Positions 36,842-45,506 of a stretch of DNA of 57,655 nucleotides are shown here, in pieces. The DNA is taken from positions 1 to 57,655 of the forward strand of contig JAIOPV010000111.1 in NCBI GenBank assembly GCA_021413735.1, given 5' to 3'. The number at the start of each line of letters is the position of its first letter. The first letter of the stretch is position 1. Position numbers and translations under genes: made by a program. The notes below the pieces were generated by a model. That model was not told the DNA's origin. It saw nothing but the letters and a program-made list of their open reading frames with translations, and searched no databases. The DNA comes from Planctomycetota bacterium. Its GTDB lineage: Bacteria > Planctomycetota > Planctomycetia > Gemmatales > Gemmataceae.

Positions 36842-37905
36842 ACCTCGACACCTTGCTCCCCAACCTGGGCGAGTGGCTCCGCGGAACCGGCCCCGAGTCG
36901 GACGTGGTCGTATCCACACGCATTCGCCTCGCACGCAACCTCGCGGACTACCCCTTCACGGGCCGAGCCACACCCGCACAGAAAACCGAGATCGTGTCTC
37001 GCGTGAAAGAGGCCATCTCACGCGTCGAACTGCCGTTCAAACTCGACTACCACGACGTTCCCAGTATGCCGGTGCTCGACCGTCAGTTTCTGGTCGAACG
37101 GCAACTCATCAGTCGGGAACTCGCGGCTGTGCTGGAAGGGCCGCGTGGCGTGGCGTTCGATGCGAAGGAATCCGCGAGCGTGATGGTCAACGAAGAAGAC
37201 CATTTGCGGCTACAGGTTTTGCGCAGCGGCTTCGCACTTGACGATGCCTGGTCCGACATCGACAAGCTCGATGATTCGCTGGAAAGCCGTCTCGCGTATG
37301 CCTTCCACACGCAGTTCGGGTATCTGACGGCGTGCCCCACGAACGTCGGCACAGGGCTTCGCGGCAGCGTGATGTTGCACTTGCCGGCGCTGGGCCTCAC
37401 GAAGCAGATCGACAAGGTTTTCCGGGCGTTGCAGAAGATCAACCTCGCGGTTCGTGGTCTGCACGGCGAAGGCAGCCGGGCTTTCGGCGATCTGTACCAA
37501 ATTTCGAATCAGGTGACGCTCGGGAAGTCGGAACAGAAGATTCTTGGCGAGATCAAGGAGGTCATCCTGACGATCCTTCAGTACGAACGGCAGGCGCGAG
37601 CGGTGCTATTGAAGGAGCGTCGGCAGGCGGAACAGGATCGCGTGGCGCGAGCGCTCGGCACCCTCGGTAGTGCGACGATGATCACCGCAGAAGAGACGAT
37701 GGAACTGCTCTCGGTGGTGCGCCTCGGGATTCACTTGCGGTTGATTGATGATGTGCCAGCGACTGCGGTGAATCAGCTCTTCATCCAGACGCAGGCGGCG
37801 CACTTGCAGAAACTCGTCGGTCATCCACTCGACGGCGAGGAACGCAATGCGGCCCGTGCGAAGTACCTGAAAGCTCGTCTCCGCGAACTCGGGTCGCAGC
37901 GCTGA
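36838..37905 (+). CDS. mcsB: Protein arginine kinase McsB
   Basis: A 355-residue phosphagen-kinase-fold enzyme that phosphorylates protein arginines, marking proteins for ClpCP in Firmicutes. Motifs: VVSTRIRLARN near the N-terminus, VMVNEEDHLRLQ, the catalytic cysteine C166 in CPTNVGTGLRGSVMLHLP, and the nucleotide loop GEGSRAFGDLYQISNQVTLG. All fit an active McsB rather than a creatine kinase. It overlaps mcsA by 4 nt and vanZ by 1 nt. Neither ctsR nor clpC is next to it. Confidence 0.95.
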   Translation: MNLDTLLPNLGEWLRGTGPESDVVVSTRIRLARNLADYPFTGRATPAQKTEIVSRVKEAISRVELPFKLDYHDVPSMPVLDRQFLVERQLISRELAAVLEGPRGVAFDAKESASVMVNEEDHLRLQVLRSGFALDDAWSDIDKLDDSLESRLAYAFHTQFGYLTACPTNVGTGLRGSVMLHLPALGLTKQIDKVFRALQKINLAVRGLHGEGSRAFGDLYQISNQVTLGKSEQKILGEIKEVILTILQYERQARAVLLKERRQAEQDRVARALGTLGSATMITAEETMELLSVVRLGIHLRLIDDVPATAVNQLFIQTQAAHLQKLVGHPLDGEERNAARAKYLKARLRELGSQR

Positions 37906-38300
37906 TGAGGCACGCCCTTCCTTTCGTCGTGCTGTTCGTGTTCCTCGCCTTGTGGACGTGGAAGCTCCTCGAACCCAGCCCGGTTCCGGAGGCGGTTGGC
38001 GAAGTTATTCCGACCGACTTGAAGTACATCGCCTCCAAGCTGGCCCATCTTTGCGGGTATTCGTTCCTGACGCTGCTGATCGCCTGGCTGCCGCTGCGTC
38101 GCAAACAATTCTGGGTGGCCATCGCGTTGCTTGCTGGTCACGGCATCCTGACAGAAGTGTTGCAGTACGTCATGGCGATGGGGCGAACCGGGAAGGTCAC
38201 CGATGTGCTGATCGACTGGACTGGGATCACGTTGGGGTTGCTGGCGCTGCGATTGTTTTCGCGTAGCCGCGACCGAAGGGAGCGTGACACCCAAGCGTGA
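37905..38300 (+). CDS. VanZ family membrane protein
   Basis: A 131-residue protein with four predicted membrane helices (residues about 4-20, 42-62, 67-86, 105-117), matching the VanZ/YoaI-like family. The core is KLAHLCGYSFLTLLIAWLPL and DVLIDWTGITLGLLALRLF; the Glu in HGILTEVLQY is conserved. Function is uncertain; VanZ itself gives low teicoplanin resistance. It starts on the mcsB stop (TGATG), so it is the fourth gene of the operon. The last 13 residues (SRSRDRRERDTQA) are encoded mostly by the left arm of a repeat and may not be ancestral. Confidence 0.85.
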   Translation: MRHALPFVVLFVFLALWTWKLLEPSPVPEAVGEVIPTDLKYIASKLAHLCGYSFLTLLIAWLPLRRKQFWVAIALLAGHGILTEVLQYVMAMGRTGKVTDVLIDWTGITLGLLALRLFSRSRDRRERDTQA

Positions 38301-38786
38301 GAGGGCGCAACAAGTGGGAGTCGCATCAGTTGATTTCGTCAGCGAGTTCGAGGCTCTCACCAAGCAGAGCGCCGAGGCTGGCGACTTGGCCGTGTGCCCG
38401 CGATGCGAGGGGCAGGCAATCGTTCACCCACCAACAGGTGACGGGCGGCTGCGAACGTTGACGTGTGGCGCTTGCGGCTACTCGAAGCGCGGGGCCGGCC
38501 AATTCCGATACTGGCTCCGGATTGAGTGCTGCGGGCGTGTGCTGTGGGCTCGGAACGCCGCCCATCTCACTTTGCTCGAACGGTACATCGCAAGTGACCT
38601 TCGAACCGAAGCGATGTGGCCGCAAGAAAGCCGGGACAATCGTCGAATGTTACCCAAATGGGTTTGCCTCGCCCGGAACCGCGACAAATTGTTGCAGGCT
38701 GTCGCGTTGTTGCGTGCCTCACTCGTCTAACGCAGTACAAGCAGAGCGAGTGAGGCTCGACGCGCTCCCTTCGGTCGCGGCTACGC
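38261..38786. repeat. Split family D palindrome enclosing a gene
   Basis: The 24-bp left arm (38261-38284, gcgtagccgcgaccgaaggg then agcg) and the right arm (38763-38786) are perfect inverted copies 478 bp apart. Ordinary family D palindromes (43496, 53427) have the arms only 8-10 nt apart. Between the arms lies one complete zinc-ribbon gene with its own ribosome site. Confidence 0.75.
38314..38730 (+). CDS. TFIIB-type zinc-ribbon protein, function unknown
   Basis: A 138-residue cytoplasmic protein. The zinc ribbon is CPRCEGQAIVHPP ... LTCGACGYSKRG. A second block, WLRIECCGRVLWARNAAHLT, has a Cys-Cys pair, and the C-terminus is RMLPKWVCLARNRDKLLQAV. This pattern matches small 'TFIIB-type zinc ribbon' proteins scattered through many bacteria, with no known role. 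GTG 38314 is chosen for the gagaggg site 8 nt upstream; an in-frame GTG at 38284 exists but lies in the repeat arm and inside vanZ. The gene sits wholly between two 24-bp inverted repeats. Confidence 0.75.
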   Translation: MGVASVDFVSEFEALTKQSAEAGDLAVCPRCEGQAIVHPPTGDGRLRTLTCGACGYSKRGAGQFRYWLRIECCGRVLWARNAAHLTLLERYIASDLRTEAMWPQESRDNRRMLPKWVCLARNRDKLLQAVALLRASLV

Positions 38787-38787
38787 A

Positions 38788-41175
38788 TTACCCCGCTGCT
38801 TTCTTGCGACCCTCCCACTCTTCCGGCGCGATGAGAACCTGTCGGGCGTTGCTGCCGTTGTACGCGCCGACGATGCCATCCTCGGCCATGAAGTCCACGA
38901 ACCGCGACGCCTTGCCGTAACCGATGCCGAGCGCTCGCTGCAACAACGACGTACTGCCTCGCTGCTCACGAATCACAATCTCGACGGCCTGTTCATACAG
39001 CGGATCACGTTCACGCAACTTCTCGCCAACCTCGGTACCGGCACTCGCACCGGCTTCAATCTGCTCGCGAGTCTTCAGGTTCAGCAGTTCGCTGTCGTAG
39101 TTCGGCGTCTCGGTCGCAATCGACTCAACGACCCGCTCAATCTCCTCGTCTTCGAGGAAGGCACCCTGTGCTCGCGTCGTCACGCCGGTTTGCAGGAACA
39201 GCATGTCGCCCCGGCCCAGCAGCCGCTCTGCTCCCTTCTCGTCGAGCACGACGGCACTGTCCGAACGGTTCGTGACGCGGAAGCAGATTCGTGCCGGCAT
39301 GTTCGACTTGATGAGGCCGGTCACCACGTCCACGGTCGGCTTCTGCGTGGCGAGGATCAGGTGAATCCCCGCTGCTCGTGATTTCTGCGCCAGCAGGATG
39401 ATGTTGCCTTCGATCTCCTTCTTCATCTTCATCATCAGGTCGCCAACTTCGTCAATCACGATCACGATGTAAGGCATCTTGCGAGGAATGTTCTTCAGGT
39501 CTTCGACGCTGTCGGGGTTCATTCGTCGCGTGATTTCCTCGTAAGGCAGCTCGTTGTACGCGGCGATGTTTCGCACGCGGGCACGGTGCAGGAACTCGTA
39601 GCGTTCCTCCATCTTGTCCACAGCCCACGACAGAATCGCGTCGGCTTTCTTCTCGTCCTTCACGACCGGCGTCATGAGGTGCGGGATCTGTGCGAACTGT
39701 GTGAGTTCCACCTTCTTGGGGTCGATCAGAATCATCCGGCACTCGTCGGGCCGGCGCGTGAGCAGCAAGCTCGTGATGATCGTGTTCAAACAGACCGACT
39801 TGCCGGTGCCGGTGCTGCCCGCGATGAGCAGGTGCGGCATCGTCGAGAGGTCGTATGCGAGCGAACGGCCTTCAACGTCCTTGCCGACGAACAGCGGCAG
39901 TTTGAACTTCGCGAACTTCGACGTGGAGGCGGTCGCGGTGACGAGGTCTTTCAGGCAGACCGTCTGGCGAATCTCGTTCGGCACTTCGATGCCGACAGTG
40001 TTGCGACCTGGCAGCGGAGCCACGACACGCACGCTCGGCACCCGCAGGTTCAACGCCAGATCGTCAGCGAGCGTGGTCACTTTGTTGAGCCGCAGCCCCG
40101 TTTCCAGCGACACCTCGTATTGCGTGATGACCGGCCCCGTATGGATGCCGACGACCTTGATCTTGATGCCGAAATCGAGGCACGTCTTTTCGAGCAGCGC
40201 CGCCATCTCACGCAGCTTGTGTTCGTGATCTTCCACCGGGAACGGCTCGGGGTCCTTGAGCAGCGTCAACGACGGGAGTTTGTACGGTGGCGCGGCCGGT
40301 GGTTCCGCTGGCGTCGGCAGCGGAACGGATGCCGGGGCAGCGGCGCGAACCATCGGAATCGTGGCCGGTTCCGTGTGAACGTGAATCGGAATATCCACGA
40401 CCTTCGCCGGTTCTGGTGTCGGCTCGGGATGCGAAACTTTCGCTTCCACGGCTGGCGTGATCGTGATAATCGGTGGCGTTTCGGCCTTCGCGGGTGGTGT
40501 TGCTTCCGCTGTTTTCGGCGTGCGGACCGGTGCGGCGGGAATTGCAGCTTTCACAGCTTTCGCGGCGACATCCAGACCGGTCAACACTTGAGCGCTGCCG
40601 TCGGCGATGCGATCGTTGCCCCACACCGCTGCGGCCCAAATTCCTCGCGTCGCGGCCCACACGACCCGCAACACACCCAGCACGAAGAAGTCCGCTGCGA
40701 GCAGCAACCCCAGGAACACCGCACCACCGAACACGATCTCGGCCGTCAGCGGATCGACTGCATCTTCCAGCCCGAATCGCAGGTACGCACCCACGGAGCC
40801 GCCACGTCCCGCCGCCGACGCATGTGAGAGGCCGACATCGAACCAATCAGCAGCGATCGCGGCGCAGGTCGTGAGGGTGGCCCAGCCGAGCAACCGCACC
40901 GTGAGGCGGATTGGCGAACGGTTCACGACCAGCAATCCAGCGAGCACGAACCAGGCGGCGAGGAACACGCACGACGCCCAACCGAGTGCATCAACGAGCA
41001 TCGACGCGGCATCGTCGCCAGTTTCGCCGAGGATGTTCTGCGTTCCCGAGAGCGGGTGGTAACTCGCGACGGCTGCCGTGAGCAATCCACCGGCAGCGAA
41101 CAGCGTCAGCGCGACCGCGTCGAGGCGGAACCGTGGCACGAGTGGTACGACCGGTTCCTCGGATTTCGCCGACAT
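38788..41175 (-). CDS. ftsK: DNA translocase FtsK/SpoIIIE
   Basis: A 795-residue translocase that moves chromosome ends through the division septum. The N-terminus has four membrane helices (about residues 19-170). A Pro/Ala/Glu-rich linker runs from about 205 to 300. The motor has Walker A G453-STGTGKS-460, Walker B YIVIVIDEVGDLMM, and ILATQKPTVDVVTGLIKSNM. The C-terminal gamma winged helix (SLLQRALGIGYGKASRFVDF) reads polar KOPS-like sites. ATG 41175. Its stop is 2 nt beyond the repeat arm at 38786. The upstream gap holds the divergent trmL start. Confidence 0.95.
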   Translation of the reverse strand: MSAKSEEPVVPLVPRFRLDAVALTLFAAGGLLTAAVASYHPLSGTQNILGETGDDAASMLVDALGWASCVFLAAWFVLAGLLVVNRSPIRLTVRLLGWATLTTCAAIAADWFDVGLSHASAAGRGGSVGAYLRFGLEDAVDPLTAEIVFGGAVFLGLLLAADFFVLGVLRVVWAATRGIWAAAVWGNDRIADGSAQVLTGLDVAAKAVKAAIPAAPVRTPKTAEATPPAKAETPPIITITPAVEAKVSHPEPTPEPAKVVDIPIHVHTEPATIPMVRAAAPASVPLPTPAEPPAAPPYKLPSLTLLKDPEPFPVEDHEHKLREMAALLEKTCLDFGIKIKVVGIHTGPVITQYEVSLETGLRLNKVTTLADDLALNLRVPSVRVVAPLPGRNTVGIEVPNEIRQTVCLKDLVTATASTSKFAKFKLPLFVGKDVEGRSLAYDLSTMPHLLIAGSTGTGKSVCLNTIITSLLLTRRPDECRMILIDPKKVELTQFAQIPHLMTPVVKDEKKADAILSWAVDKMEERYEFLHRARVRNIAAYNELPYEEITRRMNPDSVEDLKNIPRKMPYIVIVIDEVGDLMMKMKKEIEGNIILLAQKSRAAGIHLILATQKPTVDVVTGLIKSNMPARICFRVTNRSDSAVVLDEKGAERLLGRGDMLFLQTGVTTRAQGAFLEDEEIERVVESIATETPNYDSELLNLKTREQIEAGASAGTEVGEKLRERDPLYEQAVEIVIREQRGSTSLLQRALGIGYGKASRFVDFMAEDGIVGAYNGSNARQVLIAPEEWEGRKKAAG

Positions 41176-41330
41176 GCTGAGTACCCTCGGGATGCGAACA
41201 GCTCACACATGATTGTCCCGTGCGGAATGCCGAAGCTGAACCGTGATTGGCCCGCATGGTAGATGCTTTTGCGGGGTGTGCCGTGTCAGTCGCGGTACAA
41301 TGCGAGCGACCGTCACGACCGGAGTTGTCG

Positions 41331-41783
41331 ATGTTGCACGTTGCGTTGTGGGAGCCTGAAATTCCGCCGAACACCGGGAACGTCGCTCGCTTGTGCGCCG
41401 CCACCGGCGCCCGACTACATCTCATCGGCCGACTCGGATTCAGACTCGATGATCGCTCCCTGAAGCGCGCCGGCATCGACTACTGGGACGCGGTCGATGT
41501 CGTGCGACACATCACGTTCGAGGAATTCGAGCAGGTCATCGCGGGCAGTCGCATTTGGTGCGTCGAAACCGGCAATCAGCCATACACACGAGCCAAATTC
41601 TCCGACGGCGATTGCCTGCTGTTCGGGGCTGAGTCCAAAGGATTGCCAGTAACTGTGCGGGAAAAGTACGCCGACAATTCGCTCAGCATCCCGATGCCGG
41701 CGAATGCCGTGCGAAGCCTGAATCTCGCGACGAGCGTCGGTATCGTGCTGTACGAGGCGCTGCGCCAACTGCACGACTGGTAA
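41331..41783 (+). CDS. trmL: tRNA (cytidine(34)-2'-O)-methyltransferase
   Basis: A 150-residue SPOUT methyltransferase that modifies the wobble ribose of tRNA-Leu. The start MLHVALWEPEIPPNTGNVAR has the family NTGN motif. LLFGAESKGLP and IPMPANAVRSLNLATSVGIV form the SAM-binding trefoil knot. ATG 41331 has ggag 7 nt upstream; codons further upstream do not match the family. Divergent from ftsK. Confidence 0.95.
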   Translation: MLHVALWEPEIPPNTGNVARLCAATGARLHLIGRLGFRLDDRSLKRAGIDYWDAVDVVRHITFEEFEQVIAGSRIWCVETGNQPYTRAKFSDGDCLLFGAESKGLPVTVREKYADNSLSIPMPANAVRSLNLATSVGIVLYEALRQLHDW

Positions 41784-41888
41784 AATCGGAACACATTCTC
41801 GCGTCGCAGCCGACGTTCCAACGTGGTTGCGGATACCTCGCCGATTCGGGTGCCGAAAAATGACAGGCACCAACGTCGAGGAGATGGG

Positions 41889-42185
41889 ATGTCGCAGGCT
41901 GTCATTGCGTGTGCGGCGGTCGAGGATCTCACCGCGTTCGTGCGTCAGGTTTTGTGCGAACGCGACGCACTCGACCCGACACAAACGCCGATGTTCCGCA
42001 CGCCAATGCAGAAGGCCAACCGACTCTGCGGGCTGATCTTTCACGTCGAAGGGCCACGACTCCTGCGAACGAGTGCCGTCTGGTCGAGCGATGACGACCG
42101 CATCATCTTCTACGACTCCACCGGCATCCGCTTCCGCGAGGTCAAGCTCAGCGAAAGTCCCGTCCTTGCGACTCCCGCACGGTAA
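41889..42185 (+). CDS. Small conserved hypothetical protein
   Basis: A 98-residue protein, ATG 41889, with gaggagatggg upstream. It begins MSQAVIACAAVEDLTAFVRQ and contains QTPMFRTPMQKANRLCGLIF and RIIFYDSTGIRFREVKLSES. The predicted pattern is helix then beta-meander; no signal peptide and no motif I know. Similar short proteins occur in Gemmata-like genomes as far as I recall, but this was not checked. It may be co-transcribed with trmL (105 nt gap). Confidence 0.6.
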   Translation: MSQAVIACAAVEDLTAFVRQVLCERDALDPTQTPMFRTPMQKANRLCGLIFHVEGPRLLRTSAVWSSDDDRIIFYDSTGIRFREVKLSESPVLATPAR

Positions 42186-42222
42186 GAAGCGGCGGCGTAA
42201 TGAAAGTATGGGTGGCGTTGTG

Positions 42223-42411
42223 AAGCCCCCTCACCCGCTCGAAGACTCGCGACCTCTCCCCCCGAAATCGGGGGAGAGGTGGGGCGGTTAGTTTTGATTT
42301 GAAGGCCGTCGGTTGGTGAAACCTGAAGAGAAACCCAATCACACCCACCTCTCCCCCGATTTCGGGGAGAGAGGTGCGACGAGGCTTTGCGAGTCGCGGG
42401 TGAGGGGGCTT
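42223..42411. repeat. Family H palindrome (~189 bp)
   Basis: aagccccctcacccgctcga at 42223 pairs with cgcgggtgagggggctt ending at 42411; the two halves each have an own hairpin (ctccccccgaaatcggggga; ctcccccgatttcggggaga). It is a common type of dispersed palindrome in GC-rich genomes. From 42412 to 42639 only the leader of the next gene was seen. Confidence 0.75.
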
Positions 42412-42639
42412 TTGCCACTCGTGCCTGAGGTTGCAACCTCGTTCTCACATTTCTGGTGCCAATTCAATCGTGGAAACGCTGCGGTTGCCCGTTCCCGTTT
42501 CGGTTCCCCAGCGGTAAACCAGTCGTAACTACAATCGCCTGATGCTTGCCATCCGGCTCTTGTGTGGCTAGTCCCTTTCGTAGAGACTGGTTTCGCCACA
42601 CCCGTTTTCCCTCCCAGGTTCCACTTTCGAGGAGTTGCG

Positions 42640-43485
42640 ATGTTCGCGGTCCGCACCGCCCGTACTCTCGGGCTTGCCCTCGCGCTGTGCTTCCTGTCCA
42701 GCAGCTTCGCTGGCGTGGGCACCGCTCAGGACAAGAAAGCCGAGAAGGCCAAGTCGAAGCTGAAGATCACCGTTCCGGCAGACGACGCCGAGTTGCAGAT
42801 CGAAGGCAAGGCCACCAAGCCGACCGGCAGCGTCCGCGAGTTCGAGACCCCCGACCTTGAGGTGGGCAAAGCCTACGAATACACCTTCAGCGTCACGTGG
42901 CGCCCGAACAACTACACCGTGCTGACCCGCACCAAGTCGGTCGAGTTCAAGGGTGGCGCGGTCATCGACGTCGATCTCACGAAGGTTGACCCGAAGAACC
43001 CGGACAAGGCTGTGATTCGTTGGGTGCCGACCCCGGAAGACATCGTCGAAGAGATGCTGAAGCTCGGCGGTGTGAAGGAAGGTGACGTTGTTTACGAACC
43101 AGGCCCCGGCGACGGTCGCGTGCTGATCGCGGCTATCAAGAAGGGCGCGAAGAAGGCCGTCGGGATCGAGATCGACCCGAAGAAGGCCGCCGAAGCGACC
43201 GAAGCCGTGAAGAAGGCGAAGCTCGAAGACAAGATCAAGATCATCGAGGGCGACGCTCTCAAGGATCGCGATTACAGCGAGGCCACCGTTGTGATGCTGT
43301 ACATGGGCAACGAGTTCAACAACCTGCTGCGTCCGGTGCTGGAGAAGCAGTTGAAGCCGGGCACGCGGATCGTGTCGCACCGATTCGTGATGGGCGACTG
43401 GGCTCCAGACAAGTCGATTGATGTGAAGGGTGCAGACGGCGACGAGTACAAACTCCACCTGTGGACGATCAAGGAAAAGAAGTAA
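42640..43485 (+). CDS. Exported SAM-dependent methyltransferase with TIGR03000-like domain
   Basis: A 281-residue protein. ATG 42640 follows a gagga site. The signal peptide ends near residue 30 (GVGTAQ). Residues about 38-120 resemble the planctomycete TIGR03000 domain: KITVPADDAELQIEGKATKP, then EFETPDLEVGKAYEYTFSVT. Residues about 125-281 form a class I methyltransferase with motif VYEPGPGDGRVLIAAI and the acidic VGIEIDP. A conserved VVMLYMGNEFNNLLRPVLEK follows. Substrate unknown. How SAM would reach an exported enzyme is unclear. Confidence 0.85.
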   Translation: MFAVRTARTLGLALALCFLSSSFAGVGTAQDKKAEKAKSKLKITVPADDAELQIEGKATKPTGSVREFETPDLEVGKAYEYTFSVTWRPNNYTVLTRTKSVEFKGGAVIDVDLTKVDPKNPDKAVIRWVPTPEDIVEEMLKLGGVKEGDVVYEPGPGDGRVLIAAIKKGAKKAVGIEIDPKKAAEATEAVKKAKLEDKIKIIEGDALKDRDYSEATVVMLYMGNEFNNLLRPVLEKQLKPGTRIVSHRFVMGDWAPDKSIDVKGADGDEYKLHLWTIKEKK

Positions 43486-43495
43486 ACGCAGTTTG

Positions 43496-43555
43496 GCGAG
43501 CCGCGACCGCAAAGGAGTGGGGAACTTTTCCCGCTCCCTTGCGGTCGCGGCTCGC
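43496..43555. repeat. Family D palindrome (copy 1)
   Basis: gcgagccgcgaccgcaaagg at 43496 pairs with the inverted arm ending at 43555, with a ~8-nt loop. It lies between the convergent methyltransferase and glnA genes. Confidence 0.8.
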
Positions 43556-43586
43556 TACATCTTTCCTGTTACTGCCCACATCATCG

Positions 43587-45023
43587 CTACATATCGAAGT
43601 ACAGCGCGAACTCATACGGGTGCGGACGCACTCGCACCGCAGCCACTTCCGACTTCCGCTTGTAGTCGATCCACGTTTCGATCACGTCTTCGGTGAAGAC
43701 ACTACCTTGCAGCAAGAACTCGTGATCCTTCTCCAACGCGGTCAGCGCATCGTCGAGCGTTTGCGGCACCCGCGGTAGGTCCTTCAACTCCTCCGGCGGC
43801 ATATCGTAGATGTCTTTGTCCAGCGGCGGGCCGGGGTGAATCTTGTTGCGGATGCCGTCGATCATTGCCATGAGCATCGCCGAGAAAGCCAGATACGGAT
43901 TGGCCGCGCCATCCGGTACGCGGTATTCGAGCCGCTTCGACTTCGCTCGCGACGAATACACCGGAATGCGAACGGCTGCCGAACGATTCCGCTGGCTATA
44001 GGCGAGGTTCACAGGTGCCTCGAATCCAGGCACGAGTCGCTTGTAACTGTTGGTCGTGGGGTTCGTGATCGCACACAGCGCGGCACCGTGCTTCAGCAAT
44101 CCGCCGAGCGCGAACATGGCGGTTTCGGAAAGCCCCGCGTAGTAGCCGCTGCCCGAGAAGAGGTTCGCGCCGTGCTTCCAGAGCGAAACGTGAACGTGCA
44201 TTCCGCTACCGTAGTCCTCGAACAGCGGCTTCGGCATGAACGTCGCCGTCTTGCCGTTCTTGCGAGCGACGTTCTTCACGACGTACTTGTACTTCAGCAC
44301 GTTGTCGGCCATTGCCACGAGTTCGTCGTAGCGGATGTTGATGGCACACTGCCCGCCGCTGGCCTTCTGATGGTGATGGCTCTCGACGGTCATGCCGCAC
44401 TGCATCATGGCGAGCATCATCTCGGAACGCAGATCGTGAACCGCGTCGGTTGGCGGGCACGGAAAGTAGCCCTGGCGGTTCGGCACCTTGTACCCGAGGT
44501 TCGGCTTCTCGTCGCGACCGGTGTTCCACGCCCCCTCGCCGCTGTCGACGTAGTAGAACGCGGAGTGCGAAGTCTGATCGAACTTCACGTCGTCGAACAC
44601 GAAGAATTCCAGCGACGGCCCGAACATGGCGGAGTCGGCGATGCCGGTGCTCTTCATGTAGTTGACGGCTTTGCGAGCGACGTTTCGCGGGTCTTTGCTG
44701 TAGTCTTCTTTCGTGAGCGGGTCTTGAATGTTGCAGATCATCGCCAGCGTGACGTCTTTGCAGAACGGGTCGATGAACAGCGTGTCGGGTTGCGGCACGA
44801 GGAGCATGTCGGATTCGTTGATGGGCATCCAGCCGCGAATGCTGGATCCGTCGAAGCCGATGCCGTCCTCGAAGACGAGTTCGTCTAGCACTTCGGCAGG
44901 AACGGTGAAGTGCTTCCAGAGGCCGGGGAAGTCCATGAAACGGAAGTCGATGGCTTTGACTTCACGTTCGCGGAGGAATGCGAGAACTTCGCGAGGAGTG
45001 CGGGTAGGTTCACGATTGGACAC
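43587..45023 (-). CDS. glnA: Type I glutamine synthetase
   Basis: A 478-residue GS-I that makes glutamine from glutamate, ammonia and ATP. Visible motifs: DGSSIRGWMPINESDMLLVP, the HHHQKASGGQCAINIRYDE block with KNVARKNGKTATFMPKPLFE and SGMHVHVSLW, and RRLVPGFEAPVNLAYSQRNR written here as YKRLVPGFEAPVNLAYSQRN. The adenylylation tyrosine is about Y405 in KDIYDMPPEE, so control by GlnE-type adenylyltransferase is possible. The start region carries a TATAAC-like box on the minus strand near 45096-45101. No ntrBC or glnB gene is adjacent. Confidence 0.96.
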   Translation of the reverse strand: MSNREPTRTPREVLAFLREREVKAIDFRFMDFPGLWKHFTVPAEVLDELVFEDGIGFDGSSIRGWMPINESDMLLVPQPDTLFIDPFCKDVTLAMICNIQDPLTKEDYSKDPRNVARKAVNYMKSTGIADSAMFGPSLEFFVFDDVKFDQTSHSAFYYVDSGEGAWNTGRDEKPNLGYKVPNRQGYFPCPPTDAVHDLRSEMMLAMMQCGMTVESHHHQKASGGQCAINIRYDELVAMADNVLKYKYVVKNVARKNGKTATFMPKPLFEDYGSGMHVHVSLWKHGANLFSGSGYYAGLSETAMFALGGLLKHGAALCAITNPTTNSYKRLVPGFEAPVNLAYSQRNRSAAVRIPVYSSRAKSKRLEYRVPDGAANPYLAFSAMLMAMIDGIRNKIHPGPPLDKDIYDMPPEELKDLPRVPQTLDDALTALEKDHEFLLQGSVFTEDVIETWIDYKRKSEVAAVRVRPHPYEFALYFDM

Positions 45024-45152
45024 GACGACTGTCCCTCGGGTCGGCGAGGCTCAAATGGGAGACGCTTCTGCGTGGGAGAGGTGTTGCGTCAGGTTGTTAT
45101 AGGGAAACAAGATGCGGTGGCGTTATTCCTTCGGTGATGTGCGGTGGACTGA

Positions 45153-45506
45153 TCAATTCGGTTCTGCACCCCTGAGCTCATCACACATCGCCTTGAACCG
45201 CTCAAAATACTCCTGTTCAAGTTTGGCCTTGGAAAGCTTGAAGGCAGCGTTTGTCAGTTGAAGCGAAAGCGTAATGGAGAGGCGTCGTCCTTCCGAATGA
45301 TATTTAGCATAAACATCGGCTGCAGAGTCGAGGTCGCCGGCATTCCTCATTCCATAATCGGCAACCCAAAGGCAATAGACGAGATGCTCCCAGGGCGTCA
45401 GGGATTCCAACCCATCACGGGCTTTCTTCTGGATAATTACGTCGCCCGTTTCAATAACCCACGTCTCGTTATCGCTCGGAATCGGCATGTTCTTTGGAAG
45501 GCTCAT
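45153..45506 (-). CDS. Unknown protein coupled to an addiction-module gene
   Basis: A 117-residue protein, ATG 45506, starting MSLPKNMPIPSDNETWVIET. It has a helical middle (PWEHLVYCLWVADYGMRNAG) and an ordered C-terminal helix (AKLEQEYFERFKAMCDELRG). No RelE/ParE toxin motif is visible. The start overlaps the stop of the upstream addiction-module gene by 4 nt (ATGA), so they are translated together. It may be a partner of an unrecognised type or simply a co-transcribed gene. Confidence 0.6.
   Translation of the reverse strand: MSLPKNMPIPSDNETWVIETGDVIIQKKARDGLESLTPWEHLVYCLWVADYGMRNAGDLDSAADVYAKYHSEGRRLSITLSLQLTNAAFKLSKAKLEQEYFERFKAMCDELRGAEPN

Noticed and set aside
45153-45506. RelE/ParE toxin partner for the addiction-module gene
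   Set aside because: The 117-residue protein lacks the basic compact beta fold and end motifs of RelE/ParE.
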